This document shows positions 39,783-48,473 of a stretch of DNA of 64,000 nt, in pieces. The stretch's first letter is position 1; each line of letters begins with the position of its first letter. The position numbers were made by a program, and so were the translations under genes. The notes beneath the pieces are model-generated. The model made no database searches, had not been told where the DNA came from, and saw only the letters and a list, made by a program, of their open reading frames with translations. The DNA lies in assembly GCA_020741775.1 (NCBI GenBank), contig DYYG01000010.1, positions 1 through 64,000 of the forward strand. The letters run 5' to 3'. The DNA is from Methylorubrum populi (lineage in GTDB: Bacteria; Pseudomonadota; Alphaproteobacteria; Rhizobiales; Beijerinckiaceae).

Positions 39783-41759
39783 TCAAGCCGTCGTCGGCTG
39801 TGCGAGCGCCTCTGGCTGCGCGGTGATCGGTTCGGCAATCGGATTCGGAATCGCCCCCGACCGCTCGCGGAACCCGGGAATCGCCTCTTCGAAGACCGCG
39901 TCCGCCGCCGCCCGGTCACCGGCCGCCACCGCCGCGTGCAGGCGAGCGATCCAGCCGTCCAGCACGGCGCGATCGGCGAAGACGGGCTTGGCCGCCATCA
40001 CCCCATCGATGCCGTCCAGCGTCACCCGCGGCTCTTCCTTCGCGAACAGAATCTCGTTGAGCCGCTCGCCCGGCCGCGCGCCGGTGACCTGAATCTCGAT
40101 CTCCTCGCCCGGCTCGAAGCCCGCGAGCCGGATCATCCGCTCGGCGAGATCGTGGATCCGCACCGGCTGACCCATCTTGAGCACATAGACCGCCGCGCGC
40201 TGGTCGCCCGTCTCGCTCCGCCCCTCGGCATCGGCGTGGGAGGCGGCGGTGAGCACGAGGTCCGAGGCTTCGCGCACGGTCATGAAGTAGCGCACCATCT
40301 CGGCATGGGTGACCGTGACCGGGCCGCCCCGGGCGATCTGCGCCTTGAACACCGGCACCACCGAGCCGGCCGAGCCGAGCACGTTGCCGAAGCGCACGGC
40401 GATGAGCCGGGTCGCCTCCGGTCCGCTCCGCTCCGCATCGAGGGATTGGGCCACCATCTCCGCGAAACGCTTGGTGACGCCGAGCTGCGACACCGGCTCG
40501 ATCGCCTTGTCGGTCGAGATCATCACCAGGGCCCGGGCCCCCGCCGCCACCGTGGCCTCGGCGACGTTGATCGAGCCGAACACGTTGGTCTTGATGCCCT
40601 CGGCCCAGTCGCGCTCGAGATAGGGCACCTGCTTCAGCGCGGCGGCGTGAAACACGTAGGTCGGGCGGAAATCGCGGATGATCGCGTGCAGGCGCTCGCG
40701 GTCGCGGATGTCGGCGAGCGCACCCGCGACCTCGGCTTCCGCATGGAGCAGGGCCGGGCCGTTGAGGACGGCGTGGAGGGCCGGCTCGGAATTCTCGATC
40801 ACGAGGAGCGCCGCGGCGCCGAAGGCGATCGCCCGGGCGCAGATCTCGGAGCCGATCGAGCCGCCGCCGCCGGTCACGACCACGCGGGCGCCGGCCAGGA
40901 AATGCTCGAGGCGCGGCCGGTCGATGGCGACGGTGGGCCGCAGCAGCAGATCCTCGATCTCCAGCGGCGCGAGTTCCGCGTCGCGCATCCCCTCACCGAG
41001 GCTGGTGACCCGGGCGAGCGGCAGGCCGAGGCGGCGGGCGCGGGCGATCAGGTCGTCGGGCTCGGATTCGGGCGCGAGCGCGCTCGGTGTCGCCACCAGC
41101 CGGCGCACCGGAAGGCCGCGCCCGGCGAGATCCGCCACCACCCGCTCCAGATCGCGGAAGCCACCGAGGACGGGGACGCCGCGCATCATCTGGCCGGCCT
41201 CGTCCACCCGCGGCGAGAGAATGCCCTTGGGCGACAGCCGCTTGACCGAGCCGGCTTCGATCGCCCGCAGCACGATCTCGATATCGGCACCACGGCCGAG
41301 CAGCAGCGTCGGCGTGGTGGCGGCGCGGGCCTGGCTCTGCCGGGAGCGAGCATATTTCAGGTAGCGGAAGGCGAGGCGCGGTCCGCCGAGCAGGAAGATC
41401 TGCAGCACCCAGTACAGGGCGATGGCGACCTTACCGAAGAAGTAGAACCCGTAGAGATTCGAGGACACCAGCACGTAATCGAGCACGAGCAGCGTCAGCG
41501 CCGTCACGCTGGCGGCCCGCACGATGCCTGCGAGATCCGGCAGCGAGGCGAAGCGCCACTTGGTGCGGTAGAGCCGAAACCACGCGTAGATCAGCCCGGC
41601 ATAGGCCAGGAAGGGCGGCAACAGCAGCGGCAGGGCGTGCAGACGCTCGGCCAGGGCCCCGTCCTGGAAGCGGAAGACGAAGGTCAGCACCACGGCCGCC
41701 GCGGTGGCGGCGAGATCGTGGACGACCATCACCGCCGTCTTGAGGGTGCGCTTCTGCAT
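39783..41759 (-). CDS. Membrane NDP-sugar 4,6-dehydratase (FlaA1/EpsC/CapD-like)
   Basis: The product is 658 residues from the ATG at 41759 (MQKRTLKTAVMVVHDLAATA). The ORF start at 41921 overlaps the DUF1206 gene. Four N-terminal membrane helices (to about 120), a Rossmann-like CoA-binding-type domain (LLLGRGADIEIVL), then the catalytic SDR domain with VVVTGGGGSIGSEI and STDKAIEPVSQLGVTKRFAEM, in which the usual Tyr of YxxxK is replaced as in CapD/FlaA1. These enzymes convert UDP-GlcNAc to 4-keto-6-deoxy sugars, the step that feeds the neighbouring WbpL/WbpV-like pair. Confidence 0.9.
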   Translation of the reverse strand: MQKRTLKTAVMVVHDLAATAAAVVLTFVFRFQDGALAERLHALPLLLPPFLAYAGLIYAWFRLYRTKWRFASLPDLAGIVRAASVTALTLLVLDYVLVSSNLYGFYFFGKVAIALYWVLQIFLLGGPRLAFRYLKYARSRQSQARAATTPTLLLGRGADIEIVLRAIEAGSVKRLSPKGILSPRVDEAGQMMRGVPVLGGFRDLERVVADLAGRGLPVRRLVATPSALAPESEPDDLIARARRLGLPLARVTSLGEGMRDAELAPLEIEDLLLRPTVAIDRPRLEHFLAGARVVVTGGGGSIGSEICARAIAFGAAALLVIENSEPALHAVLNGPALLHAEAEVAGALADIRDRERLHAIIRDFRPTYVFHAAALKQVPYLERDWAEGIKTNVFGSINVAEATVAAGARALVMISTDKAIEPVSQLGVTKRFAEMVAQSLDAERSGPEATRLIAVRFGNVLGSAGSVVPVFKAQIARGGPVTVTHAEMVRYFMTVREASDLVLTAASHADAEGRSETGDQRAAVYVLKMGQPVRIHDLAERMIRLAGFEPGEEIEIQVTGARPGERLNEILFAKEEPRVTLDGIDGVMAAKPVFADRAVLDGWIARLHAAVAAGDRAAADAVFEEAIPGFRERSGAIPNPIAEPITAQPEALAQPTTA

Positions 41760-41859
41760 GGTGCTTTGTGTCAGAGCATCGGCCGAACGAGGGAGACCGC
41801 TTTTCGGCGGAAGGCCGACGCTCCAGGCGGGGGCGGTATCGGCGCCGCCTGGAACGATG

Positions 41860-42711
41860 TCAACGCGACGGGCGCATCGCCTTCGCGACGGCTTCATCGG
41901 CATCGCCGAGATCGGGGGCATCGATGTGGCGGTAGCGGGCCTGGATCAGGCCGAAGGCGCCGAAGGCGAAATGGCCGGCGGCAACGACAGCGAGCAGCAC
42001 CCAGCCATAGGGCTGCGCCCGCAGGGCGGCGAAGGCCCCCGACAGGCCGGTCGCCTCCGACGAGGCTTGAGTCCAGGCGGCGGCGAGCACGAAGCCGCCG
42101 ATCATCAGGAACACCAGCCCCCGCGCCGCGTAGCCGAACCGGCCGAGATGGCAGGTCCAGCGCTCGGAGCCAGACGGAAGGGACAGGCGCTCCGTGACAT
42201 TGCCCTTCCAGGCCTTGGCGGCGTAGCCGAAACCGGCGCCGCCGATGCCCAGCCCGACGATCCCGACCAGCCAGGGGCCGAGGGGCTGATCGAGCAGCCA
42301 CGCAGTCCAATCGCGCACCCCGTCGCCACCGGCGGAGGCGCGGCCGATGCCGAAGGCGAGCCGGGCCGCGGTGAGGCTGAGGCCGGCATAGATCACGGCA
42401 CTGATCAGGTGGGCGCCCCGCACGGCGAGCGCCTTGGGCGAGCGCCCGCGACGGTCCGCATCGGTCACGCCCTCGACGAGGCGCCACAGGGCGAAGCCCG
42501 CCAGACCGAGGGCGATCAGCCCCACGATCACGACCCCGAACGGGCCGCCGAGCACCGCCCGCAGGGCGCTCTTGCTGTCCCCCGCCGAACCGCCCTGGCC
42601 GAGGGCGGCGAGCAGGGCAAGCGCCCCCACGACGCAGTAGACGAGGCCGCGCGCCCCGTAACCGAGGCGAGCGAGATGCTCCAACGCGTTGTCGTTCCGG
42701 CTCCAGGCCAT
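41860..42711 (-). CDS. DUF1206 membrane protein
   Basis: The product is 283 residues built of three internal repeats of two membrane helices each. Each repeat opens alike: ARLGYGARGLVYCVVGALAL, RGAHLISAVIYAGLSLTAA and GRFGYAARGLVFLMIGGFVL. This is the DUF1206 pattern. Function unknown. It begins 5 nt after the end of the Smr-like gene and has no ribosome site of its own, so translational coupling is likely. The C terminus is short and charged (DADEAVAKAMRPSR). Confidence 0.8.
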   Translation of the reverse strand: MAWSRNDNALEHLARLGYGARGLVYCVVGALALLAALGQGGSAGDSKSALRAVLGGPFGVVIVGLIALGLAGFALWRLVEGVTDADRRGRSPKALAVRGAHLISAVIYAGLSLTAARLAFGIGRASAGGDGVRDWTAWLLDQPLGPWLVGIVGLGIGGAGFGYAAKAWKGNVTERLSLPSGSERWTCHLGRFGYAARGLVFLMIGGFVLAAAWTQASSEATGLSGAFAALRAQPYGWVLLAVVAAGHFAFGAFGLIQARYRHIDAPDLGDADEAVAKAMRPSR

Positions 42712-42716
42712 GCCGG

Positions 42717-43103
42717 TCAGTCGCGCTCGCGGTCAGGCTTGCCGGCCAGCGAGACGTAGAAGCCGAGCCCATCCTGGGCCGGAAGCGTCTGCAGCCGCTC
42801 GATCCAGCCCCGGCGCTTGGCATCGAGCAACTGGCGCCCGACCGGCTGGAACAGGGTCTCGCCCCCACCCTCCGGCGGCGGATCGAGGCGGATCGCCACG
42901 GTCTTGCCCTTGGCGAAGCGGCTGCGCTCCAGCATGTCGGTCAGCGACGCTTCCGCGGTCGGGCGGTTGGTTCCGCGCAGATCGAGCACGGATTCGGCGT
43001 CGGTCACCCCGAGCGTGCCGCGCAGCTTGTTGGCATAGTAGTCTTCGAAATGGGGCAAGGCGGGGTCCCGCGCGGGTTCGTCGTCAGAAGGCGATATCGT
43101 CAT
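42717..43103 (-). CDS. Small protein with Smr-like features
   Basis: The product is 128 residues from MTISPSDDEPARDPALPHFE. The core VLDLRGTNRPTAEASLTDMLERS, then TVAIRLDPP, GGGETLF and DGLGFYVSLAG, follow the strand-helix order of Smr/MutS2 C-terminal domains (DLRG/DLHG start, HGKG replaced). The nuclease-like HGKG motif is missing, so it may not cut DNA. It overlaps the end of the Uma2 gene by 20 nt. The family link is tentative; a DUF is just as possible. Confidence 0.6.
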   Translation of the reverse strand: MTISPSDDEPARDPALPHFEDYYANKLRGTLGVTDAESVLDLRGTNRPTAEASLTDMLERSRFAKGKTVAIRLDPPPEGGGETLFQPVGRQLLDAKRRGWIERLQTLPAQDGLGFYVSLAGKPDRERD

Positions 43104-43662
43104 AGATGTCGGCAACGGCCAAGCGGCCACCGGGTTCAGGCAGCTCGACCACGTCGCCGACCGTATGGGCGCCGACCGTATGGGCGCCGAAGCTCCAGCC
43201 CTCGGAACCACGCCGCCAGACCTCGACGCGCGGCTCGTCCTGATAGACGATCAGGAAGACGCGGAGCGAGGCGATGCTGCGATAGAAATCGGTCTTGAGG
43301 CCGCGATCCCGGCTCATGGTCGAGGGCGAGAGCACTTCCGCCACCAGAATGGGATCGCGGGCATAGCCGTCCTTCAGCGGCGGGCCGCAGCGCACCACCA
43401 CATCCGGGATCAGCGCGAAGGTGTCCATGGTGTCGCTCAGCACGGCGATGCCGGGAATGGCACGGTAGCCACGGCCACGCACCATATCGGAGAGCCTGCG
43501 GGCCAAATTCAGCACGATCAGCTGGTGCCGCTCGCTCTGCGGCGCCATCAGGAGCGGCTCGCCGTCGATCAGCTCCCAGCGTTCCTCATCGGGCCGGTCG
43601 GTGACCCAGGCCTGATACTCCGCCACCCGCATGCCGGGGTCGCGCCGAAGGGCGAGCGCCAT
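43084..43662 (-). CDS. Uma2-family putative endonuclease (DUF820)
   Basis: The product is 192 residues from MALALRRDPGMRVAEYQAWV, with GGAGG 10 nt upstream. The Uma2 domain has a PD-(D/E)XK core: WELIDGEPLLMAPQSERHQLIVLNLARRL, then IPDVVVRCG and PILVAEVLSPSTMSRDRGLKTDFY, where the Asp/Glu/Lys set fits the nuclease fold. Such proteins are common in cyanobacteria and some alphaproteobacteria and have no firm function. A 15-bp tandem duplication at 43156-43185 encodes a repeated VGAHT near the C terminus. First gene of a three-gene run with the Smr-like and DUF1206 genes. Confidence 0.8.
   Translation of the reverse strand: MALALRRDPGMRVAEYQAWVTDRPDEERWELIDGEPLLMAPQSERHQLIVLNLARRLSDMVRGRGYRAIPGIAVLSDTMDTFALIPDVVVRCGPPLKDGYARDPILVAEVLSPSTMSRDRGLKTDFYRSIASLRVFLIVYQDEPRVEVWRRGSEGWSFGAHTVGAHTVGDVVELPEPGGRLAVADIYDDIAF
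43156..43185. repeat. 15-bp tandem duplication in the Uma2 gene
   Basis: GCCGACCGTATGGGC occurs twice in direct succession, in frame, giving a repeated five-residue unit. Probably a recent duplication. Confidence 0.8.
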
Positions 43663-43873
43663 CGAGGGGCCTCCGAAAACAGCCCCGATGCTAGCATTGC
43701 CCTCACGGCAGGCAAGCCGGCCGTGAGGCTGCGATCGGAGCGTGATCCGCGCGCAGATCTCTGAGAGGGACAGGGCGCCGGCGCGCCGGCACAGCCCTCG
43801 ATCAGCCTCCGATTCGAAGGCCGTCAGCATAACGAAAACGAGCCGCCCCGGACAGGGCGGCCCGCTCATCGCA

Positions 43874-45322
43874 TCAGCCGTGGACGAGCACGTTGCGGAA
43901 CTGCCAGGGATCGCTCGTGTCGATATCCTCCGGGAACAGGCCCGGACGGTCGGTGAGCGGGGTCCAGTCGGTGTAGACGCCGACGACCGGGCCGAGATAC
44001 GGGGTCTGCACCTCGAGGCAGCGGCGGAAATCGATCTCGTCGGCCTCGACGATGCCGGCCTCCGGGTTCTCCAGGGCCCAGACCATGCCGGCGAGCACCG
44101 CGGAGGTCACCTGCAGGCCAGTGGCGTTCTGGTAGGGAGCGACGCGGCGGGTCTCCTCGATGGAGAGCTGCGAGCCGTACCAATAGGCGTTCTTCTTGTG
44201 GCCGTAGAGGAGCACACCGAGTTCATCGATGCCGTCGACGATCTCGTTCTCGTCGAGGATGTGCTGCTTCTCCTGCACCTTGCCGGCATTGCCCCACATC
44301 TCGTGCAGCGAGAGCACGGCGTCGTTGGCCGGGTGGTAGGCGTAGTGGCAGGTCGGGCGGTAGACCGCCTCGCCGTTCTCGCGGACGGTGTAGTAATCCG
44401 AGATCGAGATCGCCTCGTTATGGGTCACAAGGAAGCCGAACTGCGCGCCGGCGGTCGGCACCCAGGTGCGGACGCGGGTGTCGGCGCCGGGCTGGAGCAG
44501 GAAGATCGCGCAGCGCGAGCCCTTTTCCTGGCCGCGGGCATTCTCGGGCTTCCAGGTCTCGTGGGTGCCCCAGCCGAGCTCGGCCGGCTGGTTGCCCTCG
44601 GAGACGAAGCCCTCGACCGACCAAGTGTTGACGAACACGCCCATCGGCTTCGGATGCTTGGCGCGCTGGGTGTCGCGCTCGGCGATGTGGACACCCTTGA
44701 CCCCGACCTCACGCATCAGCGCGGCCCATTCCTCGCGGGTCTTCGGCTCGGGAGTGGTCGAGCCGGTATCCTTGGCGATGTTGAGCAGCGCCTGCTTGAC
44801 GAACCAGGAGACCATGCCCGGATTGGCACCGCAGCACGAGACGGCAGTCGGGCCACCGGGGGCGGCGCGGCGGGCAGCGAGGATGTTCTCGCGCAGCGCG
44901 TAGTTGGTGCGGTCGGCTTGGCTCAGCTCCTTGTCGAAGTAGAAGCCGGTCCAGGGCTCGGCGACCGTATCGATGTAGAGCGCACCGAGTTCGCGGCAGA
45001 GCTCGAGAATGTCGCGTGAGGAGGTGTCGACCGAAAGGTTCACGCAGAAGCCCTGGCCACCGCCCTCGGTCAGCAGGGGCGTGAGGACGTCGCGGTAGTT
45101 CTCCTTGGTCAGTGCCACCTGCTCGAAGCGCAGGCCGTGCTTCTCGGCGAGGGCCTTGTGGGAATCGACCGGATCGATGACCGTGAAGCGGTTCTTGTCG
45201 TACTCGAAATGCCGCTCGATGAGCGGAAGAGTTCCGCGACCGATCGAACCGAAACCGATCATGACGATCGGGCCGGTGATGCGGCCATGGACAGGCCAAT
45301 CCTTGTTCGAATGGTCGGACAT
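43874..45322 (-). CDS. hss: Homospermidine synthase
   Basis: NAD-dependent enzyme making homospermidine from two putrescines, the main triamine of many Rhizobiales. The product is 482 residues behind a perfect AAGGAG. N-terminal NAD site VMIGFGSIGRGTLPL; FCVNLSVDTSSRDIL and YIDTVAEPWTGFYFD follow the family closely. C-terminal LFPEDIDTSDPWQF is also typical. Putrescine can come from the ornithine decarboxylase encoded 1.3 kb away on the same strand. An 8-bp inverted repeat (45427-45459) lies about 105 nt upstream of its start. Confidence 0.95.
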   Translation of the reverse strand: MSDHSNKDWPVHGRITGPIVMIGFGSIGRGTLPLIERHFEYDKNRFTVIDPVDSHKALAEKHGLRFEQVALTKENYRDVLTPLLTEGGGQGFCVNLSVDTSSRDILELCRELGALYIDTVAEPWTGFYFDKELSQADRTNYALRENILAARRAAPGGPTAVSCCGANPGMVSWFVKQALLNIAKDTGSTTPEPKTREEWAALMREVGVKGVHIAERDTQRAKHPKPMGVFVNTWSVEGFVSEGNQPAELGWGTHETWKPENARGQEKGSRCAIFLLQPGADTRVRTWVPTAGAQFGFLVTHNEAISISDYYTVRENGEAVYRPTCHYAYHPANDAVLSLHEMWGNAGKVQEKQHILDENEIVDGIDELGVLLYGHKKNAYWYGSQLSIEETRRVAPYQNATGLQVTSAVLAGMVWALENPEAGIVEADEIDFRRCLEVQTPYLGPVVGVYTDWTPLTDRPGLFPEDIDTSDPWQFRNVLVHG

Positions 45323-45596
45323 GGCGCGGAACTCCTTAGTCAGGGCTGCTCTCCAGATGAGAGCGGCGTGCTTTGATGCTTGGAAATGACGAGCGGATGA
45401 CGGTTCGACGTCTTCCGGTCAACCGGCCCTTCACGATAATCTTGCAGGACTGTGAAGGGTGGGGCGACGGGCTATGAGTTTCATGCAGGGCTGAGATCTA
45501 GCCGCCGTGGAGGCGACCGGGGCAAAACGGCCTATATTGCACCGCAACAAGGGAGTGACGCCCAGGGGCATACAGCACGCACAAGGGAATCGAGCC
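45323..45596. other. Divergent spacer between hss and the small ORF
   Basis: 274 nt without another gene. Besides the inverted repeat at 45427-45459 it has a TATATT box at 45533-45538, and a TTGACC on the hss side (45417-45422) whose partner -10 (CATCCG) is poor. Confidence 0.4.
45427..45459. promoter_or_regulatory. Inverted repeat between hss and the divergent small ORF
   Basis: CCCTTCAC and GTGAAGGG, perfect 8-bp arms with a 17-nt spacer, within the 274-nt divergent region. A candidate operator shared by both genes, or a leader hairpin. TATATT at 45533-45538 may be a -10 for the small ORF, but no good -35 is present. Confidence 0.4.
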
Positions 45597-45797
45597 ATGC
45601 TGACCGTCCTCACAGCTCCATCCATCCACCCGGAAGTGGAATCCATCGACCGCGATCCGGGCATCATCACGCTTCTCAGCACCCTGGTTCGCAGCAGCGG
45701 ACGCACCCTCCGGGCTGCGGCCGGTCAGGCCCGCGCCTACCACGAGAGCGCGAGCCGGCTGTCCTTCTCCGCGACAGCCTGGCCCTATCATCGCTGA
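45597..45797 (+). CDS. Small hypothetical protein (66 aa) divergent from hss
   Basis: The start ATG at 45597 follows AAGGGA at a good distance, which is why I choose it over 45507. The protein (MLTVLTAPSIHPEVESIDRD ... SATAWPYHR) has no signal peptide or membrane helix, is mildly basic in the middle (RSSGRTLRAAAGQARAYHE) and matches nothing I know. It sits between the hss and GNAT genes, pointing the other way. Real coding is supported by the ribosome site and codon use but not proven. Confidence 0.5.
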   Translation: MLTVLTAPSIHPEVESIDRDPGIITLLSTLVRSSGRTLRAAAGQARAYHESASRLSFSATAWPYHR

Positions 45798-45895
45798 GAC
45801 GGCCGCCCTTCCGGCCAACCCGGAACAGGCCAAGTCAGGCTCCCCTCCCCCGCTCCGCCGAGCCGGTGCCGGCTTCGGCGGAGTGGCGTCTCGGT

Positions 45896-46453
45896 TCAGG
45901 CGGCCTGTCGTCGTCCCGCGAGGGCGGCGGCCTCGGCCGCGATCTCCGGAACTGCTTCGAGCGCGCCGGTCGCGCGCAGGACACCTTCGGCGCCGGCCAG
46001 GGCATCGGCCTTGAGCTCCAGGCCGAGGAAGCGATCCCGCTCGAACGGACCGGGCATGTAGAGGCCGGCGGCCTTTTCCGGCGCGAAGCCGAAGCGGGCA
46101 TAGTAGGGCGCATCCCCGACCAGCAGCACGGCGCCGTGACCGAGTTCAGCCGCCCGGGCGATGGCCACGCGCATCAGCGCCCCGCCGAGCCCATGCCCCT
46201 GAAGCGCCGGATCGACCGCGAGCGGGCCGAGCAGCAGGGCCGGCCGGCCGCACGCCGTCTCCACGTCCCACAGGCGCACGGTGCCGACGAGGGTCCCCTC
46301 CAGCTCGGCGCTCAGGGCGAGGCCGTGGGCGGGAAGACGTCCCTCACGCAAGCGCTGCGAGGTCTTCAGAAAGCGGCCCGGCCCAAAGCACGTGTCGAGC
46401 AGACGCTCGCGGGCCGCGGCATCCGAGGCGATCTCATCGCGAATCTGAACCAT
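45896..46453 (-). CDS. GNAT-family acetyltransferase (YhbS-like)
   Basis: The product is 185 residues behind GGGAGGG. The acetyl-CoA site is LLLGPLAVDPALQGHGLGGALM (Q/RxxGxG/A), then VLLVGDAPYYARFGF. The family resembles YhbS. It lies between ornithine decarboxylase and hss on the same strand. A role in acetylating polyamines or their precursors is tempting, but it is inference from position only. The spacing from the decarboxylase is 195 nt. Confidence 0.82.
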   Translation of the reverse strand: MVQIRDEIASDAAARERLLDTCFGPGRFLKTSQRLREGRLPAHGLALSAELEGTLVGTVRLWDVETACGRPALLLGPLAVDPALQGHGLGGALMRVAIARAAELGHGAVLLVGDAPYYARFGFAPEKAAGLYMPGPFERDRFLGLELKADALAGAEGVLRATGALEAVPEIAAEAAALAGRRQAA

Positions 46454-46648
46454 GGCCGTACCCTCCCAAGGTCACCGTATCGGTGGGAGAAAACAGCCCT
46501 CGCACCTGCCATCGGCAGGCCGTCCGGGACACAGCAACGGCGCGTCTCGTGAGGCGCGCGGCACTTCTGAAGGAAGAGGCGTGAACGAAGCCTGAGCGTG
46601 TGCGGCTCCGGGCGCGGAGCCGCAGATTTCTTGAGGCTTGTCCGCCGG

Positions 46649-47815
46649 TCAGATCACGATCTGCTCGAGGGGCGGGAAGCCGTTGAAGGCGACCGCCGCG
46701 TAGGTCGTGGTGTAGGCGCCGGTGCCCTCGATCCAGACCTTGTCACCGATCGAGAGGGAGACCGGCAGCGGGTAATGGTTCTTCTCGTAGAGCACATCGA
46801 CCGAGTCGCAGGTCGGGCCGGCGACCACGCAGGGAGCCGTGCGGTCCTCGTCGCGGGGGGTCCGGATCGCGTAACGGATCGACTCGTCCATGGTCTCGGC
46901 CAGACCGCCGAACTTGCCGATGTCGAGATAGACCCAGCGCACCTCGTCCTCGGCTTCCGACTTCCTGGAGACCAGCACGACCTCGGCCTCGATCATGCCG
47001 GCATTGCCGACCATGCCGCGGCCCGGCTCGATGATCGTCTCCGGGATCCGGTTGCCGAAATGCTTGGTGAGCGCCCGGAAGATCGCGTCGCCGTAGGTCT
47101 CCACGCCCGGCACCTGCTTGAGGTACTTGGTCGGGAAGCCGCCGCCGAGATTGACCATCGACAGGCCGATGCCGCGCAGCGCGCAATCCTGGAAGATCGC
47201 CGCGGCGGAGGCGAGCGCCCCGTCCCAAGCCTCCGTGTTGGCCTGCTGCGAGCCGACATGGAAGGAGACGCCGTAGGCGTGCAGGCCGTGCCGGTGGGCG
47301 TGCTCCAGCACGTTCACCGCCATCTCCGGCTCGCAACCGAATTTTCGCGACAAGGGCCAGTCGGCTCCGGCGCCGTCGCAGAGGATGCGGCAGAAGACCT
47401 GCACGTCACCGGCTTCGATGCCGGCCGCCTCGCCGGCCCGAGAAATCTTCTCGACCTCGGCCTGGCAATCGACGGCGAAGAGACGGATGCCGAGCTTGAG
47501 CGCGCGGACGATGTCGCGCTCCTTCTTGATGGTGTTGCCGAAGGAGACGCGGTCGGCGGTGGCCCCGGCCGAGAGCGCCATCTCGATCTCGGCGACGGAG
47601 GCGGTATCGAAGCACGAGCCCATCTCGGCGAGCAGGCGCAGCACTTCCGCGGCCGGGTTGGCCTTCACGGCGTAGAAGACGCGGGTATCGGGCAGGGCGC
47701 GGGCGAACGCCGTATAGTTCTCGCGCACGACATCGAGGTCGAGAACCATCACCGGACCCTCGTCCCGGCCGAGGTCACGGCGCGCGCGCAGGTAATCGCG
47801 GATGCGATCGGTCAT
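46649..47815 (-). CDS. odc: Ornithine (or ornithine/lysine) decarboxylase, alanine-racemase fold
   Basis: PLP enzyme producing putrescine from ornithine. The product is 388 residues, the size of eukaryotic-type fold III decarboxylases. PLP lysine in FYAVKANPAAEVL; phosphate-site region GVSFHVGSQQ; MVNLGGGFPTKYL; EPGRGMVGNAG; and the active-site Cys-Asp pair in GPTCDSVDVLYE. Proximity to homospermidine synthase fits a putrescine-to-homospermidine route. Some relatives also use lysine. The 5' leader is unusually long (see 47816-48294). Confidence 0.92.
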   Translation of the reverse strand: MTDRIRDYLRARRDLGRDEGPVMVLDLDVVRENYTAFARALPDTRVFYAVKANPAAEVLRLLAEMGSCFDTASVAEIEMALSAGATADRVSFGNTIKKERDIVRALKLGIRLFAVDCQAEVEKISRAGEAAGIEAGDVQVFCRILCDGAGADWPLSRKFGCEPEMAVNVLEHAHRHGLHAYGVSFHVGSQQANTEAWDGALASAAAIFQDCALRGIGLSMVNLGGGFPTKYLKQVPGVETYGDAIFRALTKHFGNRIPETIIEPGRGMVGNAGMIEAEVVLVSRKSEAEDEVRWVYLDIGKFGGLAETMDESIRYAIRTPRDEDRTAPCVVAGPTCDSVDVLYEKNHYPLPVSLSIGDKVWIEGTGAYTTTYAAVAFNGFPPLEQIVI

Positions 47816-48294
47816 TGGTCGTCCCCACCACAGGTTCGAGGCGCCATCTTCGGGCGCGAGATCGAATCGAGACGTCCCGAAGACGGGCCGTCGGCGTCAG
47901 GGGGCGGTGCGACGCATCCGTCCACGCGCTTTGGAGACGCGGTGACAGGCGCGGGCGCAGAGCACCCGGAAGCTGCCGTGGATTGGATGGGGAATCCCCA
48001 ACCGCACGCCGGGCAAGGAGAAACAAGCCTCTTCGGTGTCGGCCTTTGGAGGGCCGACGAGACCAAAAAAGCCCGTTCGTCGTTGCTTTAAGCTGCGTCC
48101 CCCGTGGAGAGCGGGGTTCGCCGGTTTCGCCTCCGGCTGTCGGTTGTTGTCGGGGTCTGGTGTTGCCACCCGGATGCCGGCCGTAGGGATCCACCCTTGC
48201 GACCATCGATCCTTTAAGACCCCTGGCGGCTGTCCGGCAGTTGACCGGATGCCCACCAACCGACACGCGGCCACAGGCACGTGCGAAATTGGGC
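47816..48294 (-). ncRNA. Long structured 5' leader of the decarboxylase gene, speF-type candidate
   Basis: About 480 nt between the predicted promoter and the ATG with no convincing gene. Minus-strand RNA can form several stems, among them GTCGGCC/GGCCGAC, CCCCG.../CGGGG and CCGG-rich stems with GAAA-like loops, and includes a GGGCTTTTTTGG tract. The speF RNA family (Rfam RF00518) is known upstream of ornithine decarboxylase genes of alphaproteobacteria. Assignment rests on gene context and length, not on a match to its consensus. Confidence 0.4.
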
Positions 48295-48473
48295 AGGCGC
48301 CATATACGGTCGAGTGCTTCCGACCACAAGGGCAAAAGCCTCTCCGGAGCCTGAGATCCGAAGCGGATTGGGATTGTTGCGGATAGGTCGCACTCCCCCG
48401 CCACGCCGGTCGTTTCCACCCTTCCCAAGCCTGACCGAAGCGGCCATTGAACCGGGACATCGGGGACGGAACC
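48295..48473. other. Upstream spacer between odc and the glucan gene
   Basis: About 180 nt including the odc promoter candidate and the 5' region of the divergent glucan gene. Together with the leader it makes a 658-nt gene-free stretch. ORFs crossing it lack typical codon bias. Confidence 0.45.
48301..48329 (-). promoter_or_regulatory. Sigma-70 promoter candidate for the decarboxylase leader
   Basis: Minus strand TTGTGG, 17 nt, TATATG. This is a good match with ideal spacing, in an otherwise GC-rich spacer. Confidence 0.5.

Noticed and set aside
46598-48091. 497-aa plus-strand ORF over the decarboxylase
   Set aside because: Antisense shadow of a well-supported decarboxylase gene. It also runs across the leader without any motif.
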